A stretch of DNA of 64,000 nt, taken from Liquidambar formosana. Taxonomy: Eukaryota; Streptophyta; Magnoliopsida; Saxifragales; Altingiaceae. The stretch lies in the NCBI GenBank assembly GCA_039720395.1, contig CM077826.1, positions 38,840,790 through 38,904,789 on the forward strand. The letters run 5' to 3'. Under the pieces are notes generated by a model. The model saw nothing but the letters and a program-made list of their open reading frames with translations, made no database searches and was not told where the DNA came from. Of this stretch, positions 9,353-18,344 are shown in pieces (position 1 is the first letter of the stretch; the number at the start of each line of letters is the position of its first letter). The translations under genes were made by a program, and so were the position numbers.

Positions 9353-12079
9353 ATGGCCGACGAAAGAACTAGTGAGGGGCACTTTGACCTTGAGGCTTGC
9401 CTGAAAGCCATCATGACCAAGCTTGACCATACCGCCGAGACATCTGATACCGCATTGAGAATGGCTCAAGAGAACCAACAGAAGATGGCGGATCTTGAAC
9501 AAAATGGCTCTAAGGCCCATTCCTCGGGTATACCTCATGGGGCCGGCACCGAAGAGGGACCTCAATCCAATGAGAACACCAAGACAAGGGGGGAAAGTAG
9601 CTCGAAACCTGAGGTCATTAACCTAGAAGGGGAAGCCAAGGGGAAAGGTACTAGCAGTGATTCCGTGTTAGCTAGCAAGGTAGAAGCATTGGAGAGAACT
9701 ATAAAAGGGATTCGTAGGGCTGATGACATGGTCGATGTGCGGACTCTATCTCTGTTTCCAACAGCTCGTATTCCACTACAATTCAAGATGCCGGAGTTAG
9801 AAAAGTTCGATGGGACGGGTTGCCCTAAGACTCATTTGAAGATGTATGTGCGAGCTATGCACCCTCGAGGGGCTACTGACGAGCTTTTAGCTCAAATGTT
9901 CCATGAAACCTTGGCCACTTCTGCTTTGAAATGGTTCTTGTCCTTGGATGAGAATAGGACCCGGACCTGGGAAGACATATGCAATGAGTTCTCGGAGCAC
10001 TACAAGTACAACACAGAGGTGGATGTTACTCGAAGGGACCTGGAAACTACCAAGCAAGGGGCTCATGAAACTTTCTCCGCTTACATTACAAGGTGGAGAC
10101 AAAAGGCGTCGAGAATGACAGATAGGCCAAATGAGGAGGACCAAATTCAGCTGGTGGTTAAGAACTTGTTGCCTGTGTATCACAAGCACTTATTTGCCCA
10201 TTATTTCCCAAATTTCAAAGCTCTCATTGGGGCTGGGACGCAGGTTGAAGATGCTATCAATGATGGGACAATCAAAACTGAGGAAGTGAGGAGTCGCAAG
10301 ACAAACTTTACTGGGAGGAACAATGCCGAGGTCAACACCATAACTCAACCCATCCAACCCTTCTCTCTCAATGATGTCAACCCACCTCGCCAATTCACTG
10401 ACCTATTCATGCCACTCGAAAGAGTCCTTGAAAAGCTCATAAGTCGTAACCTATTGAAGCCACTTGACCCAAGACCTCCACCAAATCCCTTACCCAAGAG
10501 CTACAATGAGAATGAGTACTGCAAGTACCACCAATCCAAAGGCCATGCCACCAATCGCTGTATTCGCCTTCGCCACCAAATCCAAGACCTCATTGATAAG
10601 CAAGTCATTTCACCACCAACCCGTCCAAATGTCACCCGTAATCCTCTCCCGTCTCACAACAACACACCCCCACCTAACACCATAAATGCCATTGGGGTTG
10701 AATCCTTTCGCCCTCGCCGACCCATAAGACAATACACTCCACTCACCATGACCTTAACCCGTCTCTTCACCATTTGCCGTAATAACAGCCTTATCATGCC
10801 ACTTCCACCAAAGCCAAGGCCATCAACCCCTCACCAATATTGCCAATACCATCGTGCACCCAGCCATGACACCGAGGCTTGTTCTATACTAAAGAAGATC
10901 ATTCAAGACCTCATTGACCAAAAAGTTTTGTTGTTGCCAAAGAAATCTATCCAACAAGAGCTGAAAGAAAGATATGAAGCAGGGGATCCTCAGGTTGGCC
11001 TATTAGGTCAATCATCGGGGAAATTTGATTACTATGTGCTGTACTCAAGCCCAAGTCCGATATCAGATGAGCCGATAGTCCCTTCAGGTTGGGATGACTT
11101 GCCGACAGAGATGGAGAGCATTGACATGATAGAATGGGATGACTTAATGAATGACTCCGAGGAAGTCCATGACATATGGGCTAGCGATGATGAGTTGGAC
11201 CATATAACCAGAGGGGGTCGTCATTTCAAGCCTCCCCACCTAGAGTCTGAAAATCCATTGGAAGATTTGGAAGGGCAGAGGCGCCCTAGCTTGCAAGAAG
11301 AAGAGGATAAAGTGCTTAGGCAACTGAAGAAGACCAATGCCAACATCACTATTTGGGGCTTGCTCATGGCCTCGCATAAGCACAGACAGACCGTGTTGAA
11401 ACTGTTGAATCAGATACAAGTGCCTGTTGACACATCCCCCGAGGGATTGGTACATTTGGTGAATCCAACTCCTAAGAACTCAACTATCGTGTTCACCGAT
11501 GTAGACCTACCTAAAAGCGGGCCGAGCCATTCTCAAGCTCTCTATGTGACCATTGACACTATGGGGAAGAGGGTTCCCACCGTTCTTATCGACAATGGGT
11601 CCGCACTGAATGTATGTCCTCTCCGAACTGCCACTGTTTTGGGTTTGGGACCCACTGATTTCACGCCATCTGGGCAGACCGTAAGAGCTTATGACAACAC
11701 CCGCCGAGAAGTAATAGGGGTAGTTACTTTGCCTCTTATCATGGGACCCACTGAATTTAGGGTAGAATTTCAAGTGTTGGATGTGCCATCATGTTTCAAC
11801 TTGTTGTTGGGCCGACCTTGGATCCATCCTGCTGGGGCTGTGCCATCTTCACTCCATCAAAAGGTGAAGTTTCCTTATGAAGGAGCCATAGTAACGCTTC
11901 AAGGGGACTATGAATTGAAACTCGCAGGTGTGCCTATATGTGAGATACAACCCGAATCAGCAGCGATACCGCTATCTGGGTTTGACTATGTCCAATGCAT
12001 TGAGAAAGAGCTCGAAAAGGGTGAATTAATACCCTTGGACTTTTCCCCCATGGCAACTTGCATGTTGGTGAAATCATGA
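9353..12079 (+). CDS. gag-pro: Gag-protease polyprotein of Tat-A
   Basis: This 908-residue frame encodes the particle protein and aspartic protease. The frame is open from 9287, but the first ATG is at 9353, which I take as the start. A Retrotrans_gag domain spans roughly residues 145-285, with the signature FDGTGCPKTHLKMY and a WF(L)SLDE segment. Two nucleic-acid-binding knuckles begin at residues 390 (CKYHQSKGHATNRC) and 497 (CQYHRAPSHDTEAC); both are C-x2-H-x4-H-x4-C rather than the usual CCHC. The protease active site is DNGSALNV at about residue 747, where other families have DTG or DSG. The frame ends in TGA after overlapping the G-patch ORF by 22 bp. No internal stop is present. Confidence 0.93.
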   Translation: MADERTSEGHFDLEACLKAIMTKLDHTAETSDTALRMAQENQQKMADLEQNGSKAHSSGIPHGAGTEEGPQSNENTKTRGESSSKPEVINLEGEAKGKGTSSDSVLASKVEALERTIKGIRRADDMVDVRTLSLFPTARIPLQFKMPELEKFDGTGCPKTHLKMYVRAMHPRGATDELLAQMFHETLATSALKWFLSLDENRTRTWEDICNEFSEHYKYNTEVDVTRRDLETTKQGAHETFSAYITRWRQKASRMTDRPNEEDQIQLVVKNLLPVYHKHLFAHYFPNFKALIGAGTQVEDAINDGTIKTEEVRSRKTNFTGRNNAEVNTITQPIQPFSLNDVNPPRQFTDLFMPLERVLEKLISRNLLKPLDPRPPPNPLPKSYNENEYCKYHQSKGHATNRCIRLRHQIQDLIDKQVISPPTRPNVTRNPLPSHNNTPPPNTINAIGVESFRPRRPIRQYTPLTMTLTRLFTICRNNSLIMPLPPKPRPSTPHQYCQYHRAPSHDTEACSILKKIIQDLIDQKVLLLPKKSIQQELKERYEAGDPQVGLLGQSSGKFDYYVLYSSPSPISDEPIVPSGWDDLPTEMESIDMIEWDDLMNDSEEVHDIWASDDELDHITRGGRHFKPPHLESENPLEDLEGQRRPSLQEEEDKVLRQLKKTNANITIWGLLMASHKHRQTVLKLLNQIQVPVDTSPEGLVHLVNPTPKNSTIVFTDVDLPKSGPSHSQALYVTIDTMGKRVPTVLIDNGSALNVCPLRTATVLGLGPTDFTPSGQTVRAYDNTRREVIGVVTLPLIMGPTEFRVEFQVLDVPSCFNLLLGRPWIHPAGAVPSSLHQKVKFPYEGAIVTLQGDYELKLAGVPICEIQPESAAIPLSGFDYVQCIEKELEKGELIPLDFSPMATCMLVKS

Positions 12080-12612
12080 GCAGGATGAGTTTCTTCCCAG
12101 GCATGGGGCTAGGGCGTCGCCAACAAGGGATCCCTACGTCTATTCAAAGCCGTGTCACCTCATATACTTTTGGGTTAGGATATGAGCCCTCCAAAAATGA
12201 TTATGCGGAAATGCTGAAGAGGAACAAAGAGAAAGTAAGAGCCAAAGTCGAGGGAAGGGTGCCAGACCTGAAGATCTCGCCATATCGACCTACTTTGAAT
12301 GGTTACTTCGTCAAAGAAGGGGATGATTTTCTATATTGCGGGTTTCCAGAGCCCACCTTTGACCAAGCTACCAAGATCCGAGTTCCGGGTTTTGAAATCT
12401 TCTTCACCGAATGCTATCCAATCACAGCTGAAATGGTGGATGATGATGCCATCAATGATGAGTTCTGGGAAAAGAAAGAGGAGGACTGGGCAGAGAACCT
12501 TGATACGGGGGCTATGACTGAAATGTTCCAAGACATGATCCTCGCCGTGGAAGACTCGACCATTGAAGAACTCCAGGGTTCATCCATAGCCATGCTACCG
12601 TGCCATTCCTGA
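12058..12612 (+). CDS. G-patch ORF downstream of protease
   Basis: The 184-residue frame begins with a G-patch-like core, FFPGMGLGRRQQGIP, a glycine-rich motif found after the protease in Tat-lineage polyproteins and in RNA-binding proteins. It overlaps the end of gag-protease by 22 bp in a different frame. So either a frameshift mutation has separated it from the protease or it is made by frameshifting. The rest is acidic (DDDAINDEFWEKKEEDW) and recognised only as Tat-type. The frame ends at 12612; homologous-looking coding sequence continues in another frame to about 12689, which suggests a second small frame break. Confidence 0.75.
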   Translation: MHVGEIMSRMSFFPGMGLGRRQQGIPTSIQSRVTSYTFGLGYEPSKNDYAEMLKRNKEKVRAKVEGRVPDLKISPYRPTLNGYFVKEGDDFLYCGFPEPTFDQATKIRVPGFEIFFTECYPITAEMVDDDAINDEFWEKKEEDWAENLDTGAMTEMFQDMILAVEDSTIEELQGSSIAMLPCHS

Positions 12613-12689
12613 ATTGGTACCTTGAATGTGGTGTCATTGCGGAGATCCATGAAGAAGAAGACCTTGGCCTACCTGATAGCAGCTTGTAG

Positions 12690-12856
12690 GTGTCTTAGTT
12701 TAGTAATATTTCCCTAATTCAATAAGATGTATCTACTTTACTCACTTTGTGGAGTCATAGTATTGATACAGATTTGTTTGTTTTCCTTCTTTCTTTTGTG
12801 TGTCATTCCCATTATTCCTAGTCAATAAAGTGTGCTTTCTTTATCTATATATGCAG
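12690..12856 (+). other. candidate intron between protease/G-patch and RT
   Basis: A GT at 12690-12691 and a T-rich tract ending in TGCAG at 12852-12856 could bound a 167-bp intron. Ogre-type Tat elements are known to splice between protease and RT to make a continuous Gag-Pol. The exact sites here are inference. Confidence 0.4.
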
Positions 12857-12875
12857 TGTCTCTTTTCTCTCCTCT

Positions 12876-15800
12876 ATGGATATTTATGGCATGGATATAG
12901 ATCCTAGGAACGATGTCCCCCCGGAGCTCGTTGAGCAAAGGAAAAGGGGCGTCACCGAACCTAATATGGATGAATTGGAATCAATCAACTTAGGGACGAA
13001 TGAATTGTCAAGAATAGTTAAAATTGGGAAAACCCTCTCCCCCGTTGAAAAAGAAAAGATGATCTCTCTCTTGAAAGCCAACATTATGGCTTTTGCATGG
13101 TCTTATGAAGACATGCCTGGCATCGACCCCGATATTGTGCAACACTATATCCCCACTAATTCCCTAAAGAAGCCGGTAAAGCAGAAACTCAGAAGATTAA
13201 AACCAGAATGGGCTCTAAAAGTAAAAGAAGAGGTAACTAAACAACTAGACGCGGGTTTCCTCCAAGTTGTGGAGTACCCCGAGTGGTTGTCGAATATAGT
13301 GCCTGTGCCTAAAAAAGATGGGAAAGTGAGGATGTGTGTCGACTTCCGAGATCTCAACGCCGCGAGCCCTAAGGATGACTTTCCTTTACCCCATATCGAC
13401 GTGTTGGTAGATAGCACGGTGGGACATGCACTCCTCTCCTTCATGGACGGATTCTCCGGGTATAACCAGATAAAGATGGCGCCTCAAGACATGGAGAAAA
13501 CAGCCTTTATCATGCAATGGGGAACGTACTGTTACAAAGTAATGCCTTTTGGCTTAAGAAACGCTGGGGCTACTTACCAAAGAGCAGCTACGACCCTATT
13601 GCATGATATGATCCATAAGGAAGTTGAGGTTTATGTCGATGATATGATCGTAAAGTCTGTGGATAGAGAAGGGCATTTCAAGGCACTAGAGAAATTCCTA
13701 GAGCGAGCAAAAAAGTACAATCTCCGTCTCAACCCACAGAAGTGCGCTTTTGGTGTCACTGCAGGCAAGTTATTGGGGTTTATGATCACTCAGAGAGGTA
13801 TCGAAGTGGACCCAGGGAAGATAAAAGCTATTGTGGAGATGGAGCCGCCTAGCACTGAGAAGCAGATCCGGGGTTTTCTGGGAAGAGTTCAATACATAAG
13901 CCGATTCATTGCCAACTTGACCATGGTTTGCGAACCAATCTTCAAATTGCTTAAGAAAGGTGTGCCAAAAGTATGGAACGAAGAATGCCAAGAGGCCTTT
14001 GAGACCATTAAGAGATACTTGAGCAATCCTCCAATCTTAGTTCCCCCACGGCAAGGTGCGCCACTTTTGTTATACTTAACGGTCACCGAAACCGCGACGG
14101 GAGCTATGTTAGCTCAATATCTTGAAGGGTCTACAAAGGAAAATGCCATTTATTACTTAAGCAAGAAAATGACAGACTATGAAGTGAAGTACAATGCAAT
14201 TGAAAAGGCTTGTGTGGCACTAGTATGGGCGACGCAGAAACTCCGGCACTACATGATGTCCTTCGAAGTGTTCTTGATAAGTCGCATGGACCCGTTGAAG
14301 TACCTGGTAGAAAGACCAGTATTGTCATTCAGAACTGCTCGATGGTCAATTCTCCTCAATGAATTCGACATCAAGTACGTGAATCAAAAGTCTATCAAGG
14401 GAAGCGTCATCGCAGACTACCTAGCCAGCTGTCCGGTGTCATCATCTGCTCCGTTCAACGATCAATTCCCAGATGAGGACGTGCTAGAGATTGGTAGAAA
14501 AACTTGGAGAGTATACTTCGATGGGGCAGCCAATAAGAAAGGTTATGGGATAGGAGTCCTGCTGGTCTCACCCGAAGAGGCATTTACACCGTTGGCGGTC
14601 AAGTTGGGGTTCGAAGCCACCAACAACATTGCTGAATATGAGGCCTGTATCCTAGCATTGGAAGCGGCACTTGAATTGGGGATCAAAGAATTAGAAGTGT
14701 TCGGGGACTCGGCGCTAATCATTTGTCAGATAAAAGGGGAATGGAAAACTCGAGATGAGAAGCTGCTACCCTACCATGCCTATCTGGAAGCTCTAACCAA
14801 GGAGTTCTCAGAGATAGAATTTAACTACCTTTCAAGGAACAAGAACCAGTTCGCCGATGCCTTGGCGACCCTAGCATCCATGGTGGAGATACCTGAAGGG
14901 GGAAATGTGAAGCCGTTGGTGATAGAATGCCGAGACAAGCCTGTGTACTGTTGTGCAATCCGAGGAGGAGAGGTAAATGATGGCCGTCCGTGGTTCCATG
15001 ACATAAAGAAGTTCATTGAAGAAAGGGAATACCCAGAAGGAGCATCTCGTATCGATAGAAAAACCCTAAGGCGGTTGGCGAGTCACTATGTACTTTGTGG
15101 AGGAAAGCTATATCGGAGATCATACGACGGGATCCACCTGCTGTGTGTCACCGAGGAAGAAGCCGAGCATCTGATTAAAGAAATCCATAAAGGGACAGGG
15201 GCTCCGCATATGAATGGCTATATGTTAGCTAAGAAAATCATGAGGTTAGGCTATTATTGGTCTACCATGGAAAGAGACTGCCACGCACATGTCAAGAAGT
15301 GCCACAAATGCCAACTGTTCGCCAGTGGACAACATTTGCCTTCTATGCCTTTAACAAGTATGTCGTCACCATGGCCATTCGCGGTATGGGGGATAGATAT
15401 CATCGGACAGATCAAGCCAAAGGCGTCAAATGGGCATGAATACATCCTGGTTGCCATCGACTACTTCACTAAGTGGGTGGAAGCAGCGTCCTTCAAGACC
15501 TTGAATTCCAAGAAGGTAGCACAGTTCATACAGCACAGCATCATCTATCGATATGGGGTACCGCATGAAGTTATCTCAGACAATGGCCAGCACTTTCAAA
15601 AAGAAACCCATGAGCTCTTGCAAAAGTACGGCATAGTTCACCATCTGTCATCACCATACCGTCCTCAGACTAATGGAGCGGTGGAAGCAGCTAACAAGAA
15701 CATCAAGAAGATACTACAGAAGACTGCGGACTCGCACACAGACTGGCATGAGAAGTTGCCATTGGCTTTATGGGGTTACAGAACATCAATAAGGTCGTCA

Positions 15801-16235
15801 ACAGGGGCTACCCCTTATTCTCTAGTTTATGGAATGGAGGCCGTGTTGCCAGTTGAATTGGAAGTTCCTTCACTAAGAGTTGCCGTGGAGAGCCAGATAA
15901 CAGAAGTGGACTGGGTTAAGAGCCGCTATGATGAGTTAGCTTTGCTGGATGAAAGGCGTTTAAGGGCGCTGTATCATGTTCAGGGGTATCAATGGAGAGT
16001 TGCCAGAGCATTCAACAAGCATGTCAAAGATCGAGGTCTAAAGAAGGGGGATGTAGTGCTGAAAGAAATCAGAGCTCCAGTGTTCGATCCGCGGGGAAAA
16101 TTCAAGCCAAGTTGGGGTGGGCCATACATTATCAAAGAGATATTGCCAGCAGGGGCTGTTCGCCTCATGGATTTAGTTGGAATTGAGTTCGCTCGTCCAA
16201 CTAATTTGGACCAATTGAAAAAATATCATGTTTGA
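12876..16235 (+). CDS. pol: Pol: RT, RNase H, second RNase H, integrase
   Basis: An uninterrupted 1,119-residue frame. The reverse transcriptase has YVDD at residues 253-256. The first RNase H (about 390-490) is degenerate: LYLTVTETATGAML stands where the first catalytic Asp is expected. A second, archaeal-type RNase H (about 545-675) keeps its acidic set: FDGAAN, AEYEA, GDSAL, ADALA. This doubling is characteristic of Tat. Integrase has an HHCC finger (H about 771, CHKC about 809) and the DDE triad (GIDIIG about 839, SDNGQHF about 901, NGAVEAANK about 935). The C-terminal GGPYII segment is near 1081. The upstream ATG may be internal to a spliced polyprotein. All catalytic motifs apart from RNase H 1 look intact. 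Confidence 0.95.
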   Translation: MDIYGMDIDPRNDVPPELVEQRKRGVTEPNMDELESINLGTNELSRIVKIGKTLSPVEKEKMISLLKANIMAFAWSYEDMPGIDPDIVQHYIPTNSLKKPVKQKLRRLKPEWALKVKEEVTKQLDAGFLQVVEYPEWLSNIVPVPKKDGKVRMCVDFRDLNAASPKDDFPLPHIDVLVDSTVGHALLSFMDGFSGYNQIKMAPQDMEKTAFIMQWGTYCYKVMPFGLRNAGATYQRAATTLLHDMIHKEVEVYVDDMIVKSVDREGHFKALEKFLERAKKYNLRLNPQKCAFGVTAGKLLGFMITQRGIEVDPGKIKAIVEMEPPSTEKQIRGFLGRVQYISRFIANLTMVCEPIFKLLKKGVPKVWNEECQEAFETIKRYLSNPPILVPPRQGAPLLLYLTVTETATGAMLAQYLEGSTKENAIYYLSKKMTDYEVKYNAIEKACVALVWATQKLRHYMMSFEVFLISRMDPLKYLVERPVLSFRTARWSILLNEFDIKYVNQKSIKGSVIADYLASCPVSSSAPFNDQFPDEDVLEIGRKTWRVYFDGAANKKGYGIGVLLVSPEEAFTPLAVKLGFEATNNIAEYEACILALEAALELGIKELEVFGDSALIICQIKGEWKTRDEKLLPYHAYLEALTKEFSEIEFNYLSRNKNQFADALATLASMVEIPEGGNVKPLVIECRDKPVYCCAIRGGEVNDGRPWFHDIKKFIEEREYPEGASRIDRKTLRRLASHYVLCGGKLYRRSYDGIHLLCVTEEEAEHLIKEIHKGTGAPHMNGYMLAKKIMRLGYYWSTMERDCHAHVKKCHKCQLFASGQHLPSMPLTSMSSPWPFAVWGIDIIGQIKPKASNGHEYILVAIDYFTKWVEAASFKTLNSKKVAQFIQHSIIYRYGVPHEVISDNGQHFQKETHELLQKYGIVHHLSSPYRPQTNGAVEAANKNIKKILQKTADSHTDWHEKLPLALWGYRTSIRSSTGATPYSLVYGMEAVLPVELEVPSLRVAVESQITEVDWVKSRYDELALLDERRLRALYHVQGYQWRVARAFNKHVKDRGLKKGDVVLKEIRAPVFDPRGKFKPSWGGPYIIKEILPAGAVRLMDLVGIEFARPTNLDQLKKYHV

Positions 16236-16285
16236 GGCCTGCTAGGTTGAAAACCCGTAAGGGCGGCCTAGGCAAAAGTTAAGGC
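16236..16285 (+). other. conserved post-pol block shared with element F
   Basis: About 50 bp right after the pol stop, containing GCTAGGTTGAAAACCC and GGGCGGCCTAGGCAAAAG. It can fold through CTAGG/CCTAG and CCC/GGG pairs. The same block is at 57683-57735 on the minus strand in element F, which has no pol. Confidence 0.7.
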
Positions 16286-16289
16286 ATGA

Positions 16290-16353
16290 GAACTACGTAA
16301 GACCTGATTCTCCATTCAAAAAAAAAACAAAAAAAAAAAAAACAAAAAAAAAC

Positions 16354-16389
<36 letters not shown>

Positions 16390-16414
16390 AAAAAACCATG
16401 GAGATATGTAGGCA
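16290..16414 (+). other. H1 hairpin whose loop holds an A-rich tract
   Basis: Outer stem CTACGTA with TATGTAG; inner stem CTCCAT with ATGGAG. Between the inner arms lie about 75 bases of almost pure A (16318-16395) with scattered C and G. Confidence 0.7.
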
Positions 16415-16562
16415 ACCCATAAAGTTACCTTGGGTGCGGTCTAAATTAAACAAGAAAATCCCAAATTTGATTTATTATTGGCAATTTATTCAAAACTAAA
16501 ATTGATTGACATAGCAATTCATTGGTATTAAGTAAAAGAACTGTAAAAATGCCATAAATATC

Positions 16563-17853
16563 CTATTCTATTTTCTTGAGCCTCTTTGCAGCTCGCTCCT
16601 CAGCTTTCTTCTTCTCTCTTTCATGTCTTCTTTTCTTCCTCAAGTCATGTTCATAAGCTGCTGTCACTGCTTCCATAATATCTTCTCTGCAAGGTCCAAG
16701 TTCGTTGTTCTTGATAAGTCCAAAAATCCTTTCTCTTCGAGTAGTCTCTCTCTCACCTAAATTGCTTTTCAACCATTCCTTATACTCGGGGCTCATCATA
16801 TACGGACCATCAGTATTCGTAACTTGGGTTAGTATCAACTTGTTAGGCCATCGGTCCTTCGCCCAAGTCACTACAGAAAGACCCGCAGGCACCACAGGAT
16901 AGTCACTTTTCAAGGAAGTAGGTGTGGTTTGCATGGCGCCCATCTGACGCAGAACCCTTGAAGGCCAATAGAAGGAAGTAGACCTCAGTCCTATGAGTCT
17001 CACCATGGCGCATCCAGAAGTCCGCAGAAGCACCTGGTCACTGCAGCCCCATATGAATACAAACCACTTGACACTCCTCTAAGAAAGGGTTTGGTAGTAA
17101 CCTAGCCAATCTCTCAATGAAAATTGCCCAGGTAATTCAATGCGGCGAAGGCAGTAATGCTGGGGCTTGTATGGTGTAATGGCAACTGGTGACAAGAAAT
17201 TCAGTCTTTCAAGCAACCACATCTGCAGTAGAATGGGGCTACCTCCTAAAGGAACCTTTGGGTCCTCATGAGTTTTATCCAAACCATTCAGGGTTTCAGC
17301 TAGCACCATGGGAAACAAGTTATGACCCTTGGCAAGGAGAGGAATCAAGTCACAGATTTGAACGGGAACATGTGGAGTACCAGTGGAAATAAGAAAACGA
17401 CCAATGAGGCAAAAGGCAAGTGCATGCTTAATAGGAAAGGTAAAATTCAGAATACCTTTACTATCACAAGCTAAAAAAAGAGGTTGCCAATTTCATCAAG
17501 TCTACCATATGGTCCTTTACAAACGTAGAGGCATATTGTGAGTGAATCCCAAGTAGATTGGAGAAAGAAGTAAGAAAGCTTGGGCGAGGAGTAGGGAGAA
17601 TGAAAGGACCTACCGTTGAAACTCCATACAATGCACAGAATTCCTCCATGGTTGGGCACAGTTCTTCATAGTTGAAGCGGAACACATGAACTTGAGGATC
17701 CCAAAAATATGTAGCAGCAGTCAAGAGGTTCGTTTCAAGCCTCACATGCCTCAAGGAGAGCAATGGATCCAAGCCAAAGCACTTGAACTCAGATTTTGCT
17801 TCAGCACTCATAACTCTCAAAAACCCTCCTAAAAATTTGTCTAGAGCCTCCAT
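16563..17853 (-). pseudogene. antisense ORF with plant mobile domain (DUF7745-like)
   Basis: On the strand opposite to gag-pol lies a coding region starting at ATG 17853. Its N-terminus contains FWDPQVHVFRFNYEELCPT followed by MEEFCALYG, typical of the transposon-borne plant mobile domain (DUF7745/PMD). A middle segment has GSPILLQMWLLERL. The C-terminus is a charged helix ending about 16563. The frame breaks at a run of seven A at about 17474-17480 and again near 17050. Similar antisense ORFs between integrase and 3' LTR are known in Tat elements; their role is unknown. The breaks suggest a pseudogene, unless introns explain one. Confidence 0.75.
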
Positions 17854-17900
17854 AATTTCTAATGAATGAATACAAGTAGGTTTAGGAACCTCTTGGATGT

Positions 17901-17910
17901 GTTTTTATAG
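17901..17910 (-). promoter_or_regulatory. TATA box of the antisense ORF
   Basis: CTATAAAAAC on the minus strand, about 50 bases before the ATG of the antisense ORF and 90-150 bp downstream of the inverted-repeat cluster at 17997-18053. It suggests the antisense gene has its own promoter. Confidence 0.65.
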
Positions 17911-17996
17911 GGAAAAGGTCACAAATCCAAGTTCAAATAGGAAAAAACCCATCAGAATAGGAAGTTTCCTATTCAAAGTGGGATTTCCGCTTCGGG

Positions 17997-18053
17997 CTCG
18001 GGTAACCACCCAGGCCTAGGCGGCTAGCCTCCCGAGGCCTGGTGGTCACCCAA
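17997..18053. promoter_or_regulatory. inverted-repeat cluster upstream of the antisense ORF
   Basis: GGGTAACCACC pairs with GGTGGTCACCC around AGGCCTAGGCGGCTAG. It closely resembles the clusters upstream of the TATA boxes in LTRs A' (3007-3050) and D (39317-39347), not the cluster now in the Tat-A LTR. Confidence 0.65.
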
Positions 18054-18344
18054 GCCACTTTGTTTTGGTTTTGCTTCTCGCTTTGTCTCGCCTTGACGCG
18101 TGATCAAATCTCCTTCCAAATGAGATATTCAACACTTTTTGAGCTTAAAATCAATCAAATTCCATCTTGAAATCAATTCCTTGAATTGATTTTATGTTCA
18201 AAAGGGTTGAATATATTTCCCCTGTGTCATGCCAACTCAAGTGACAATGTGTTAAGACACTTTCCTCTTGCACCATGCTTGTTTAATCTTGATAAATTGA
18301 TCATATATCCTCATGTCAAATCTTGATTTTTCATCTCACTTGGT

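Noticed and set aside
14825..15457. Minus-strand frames over pol
   Set aside because: Shadows of the intact RT/integrase frame.
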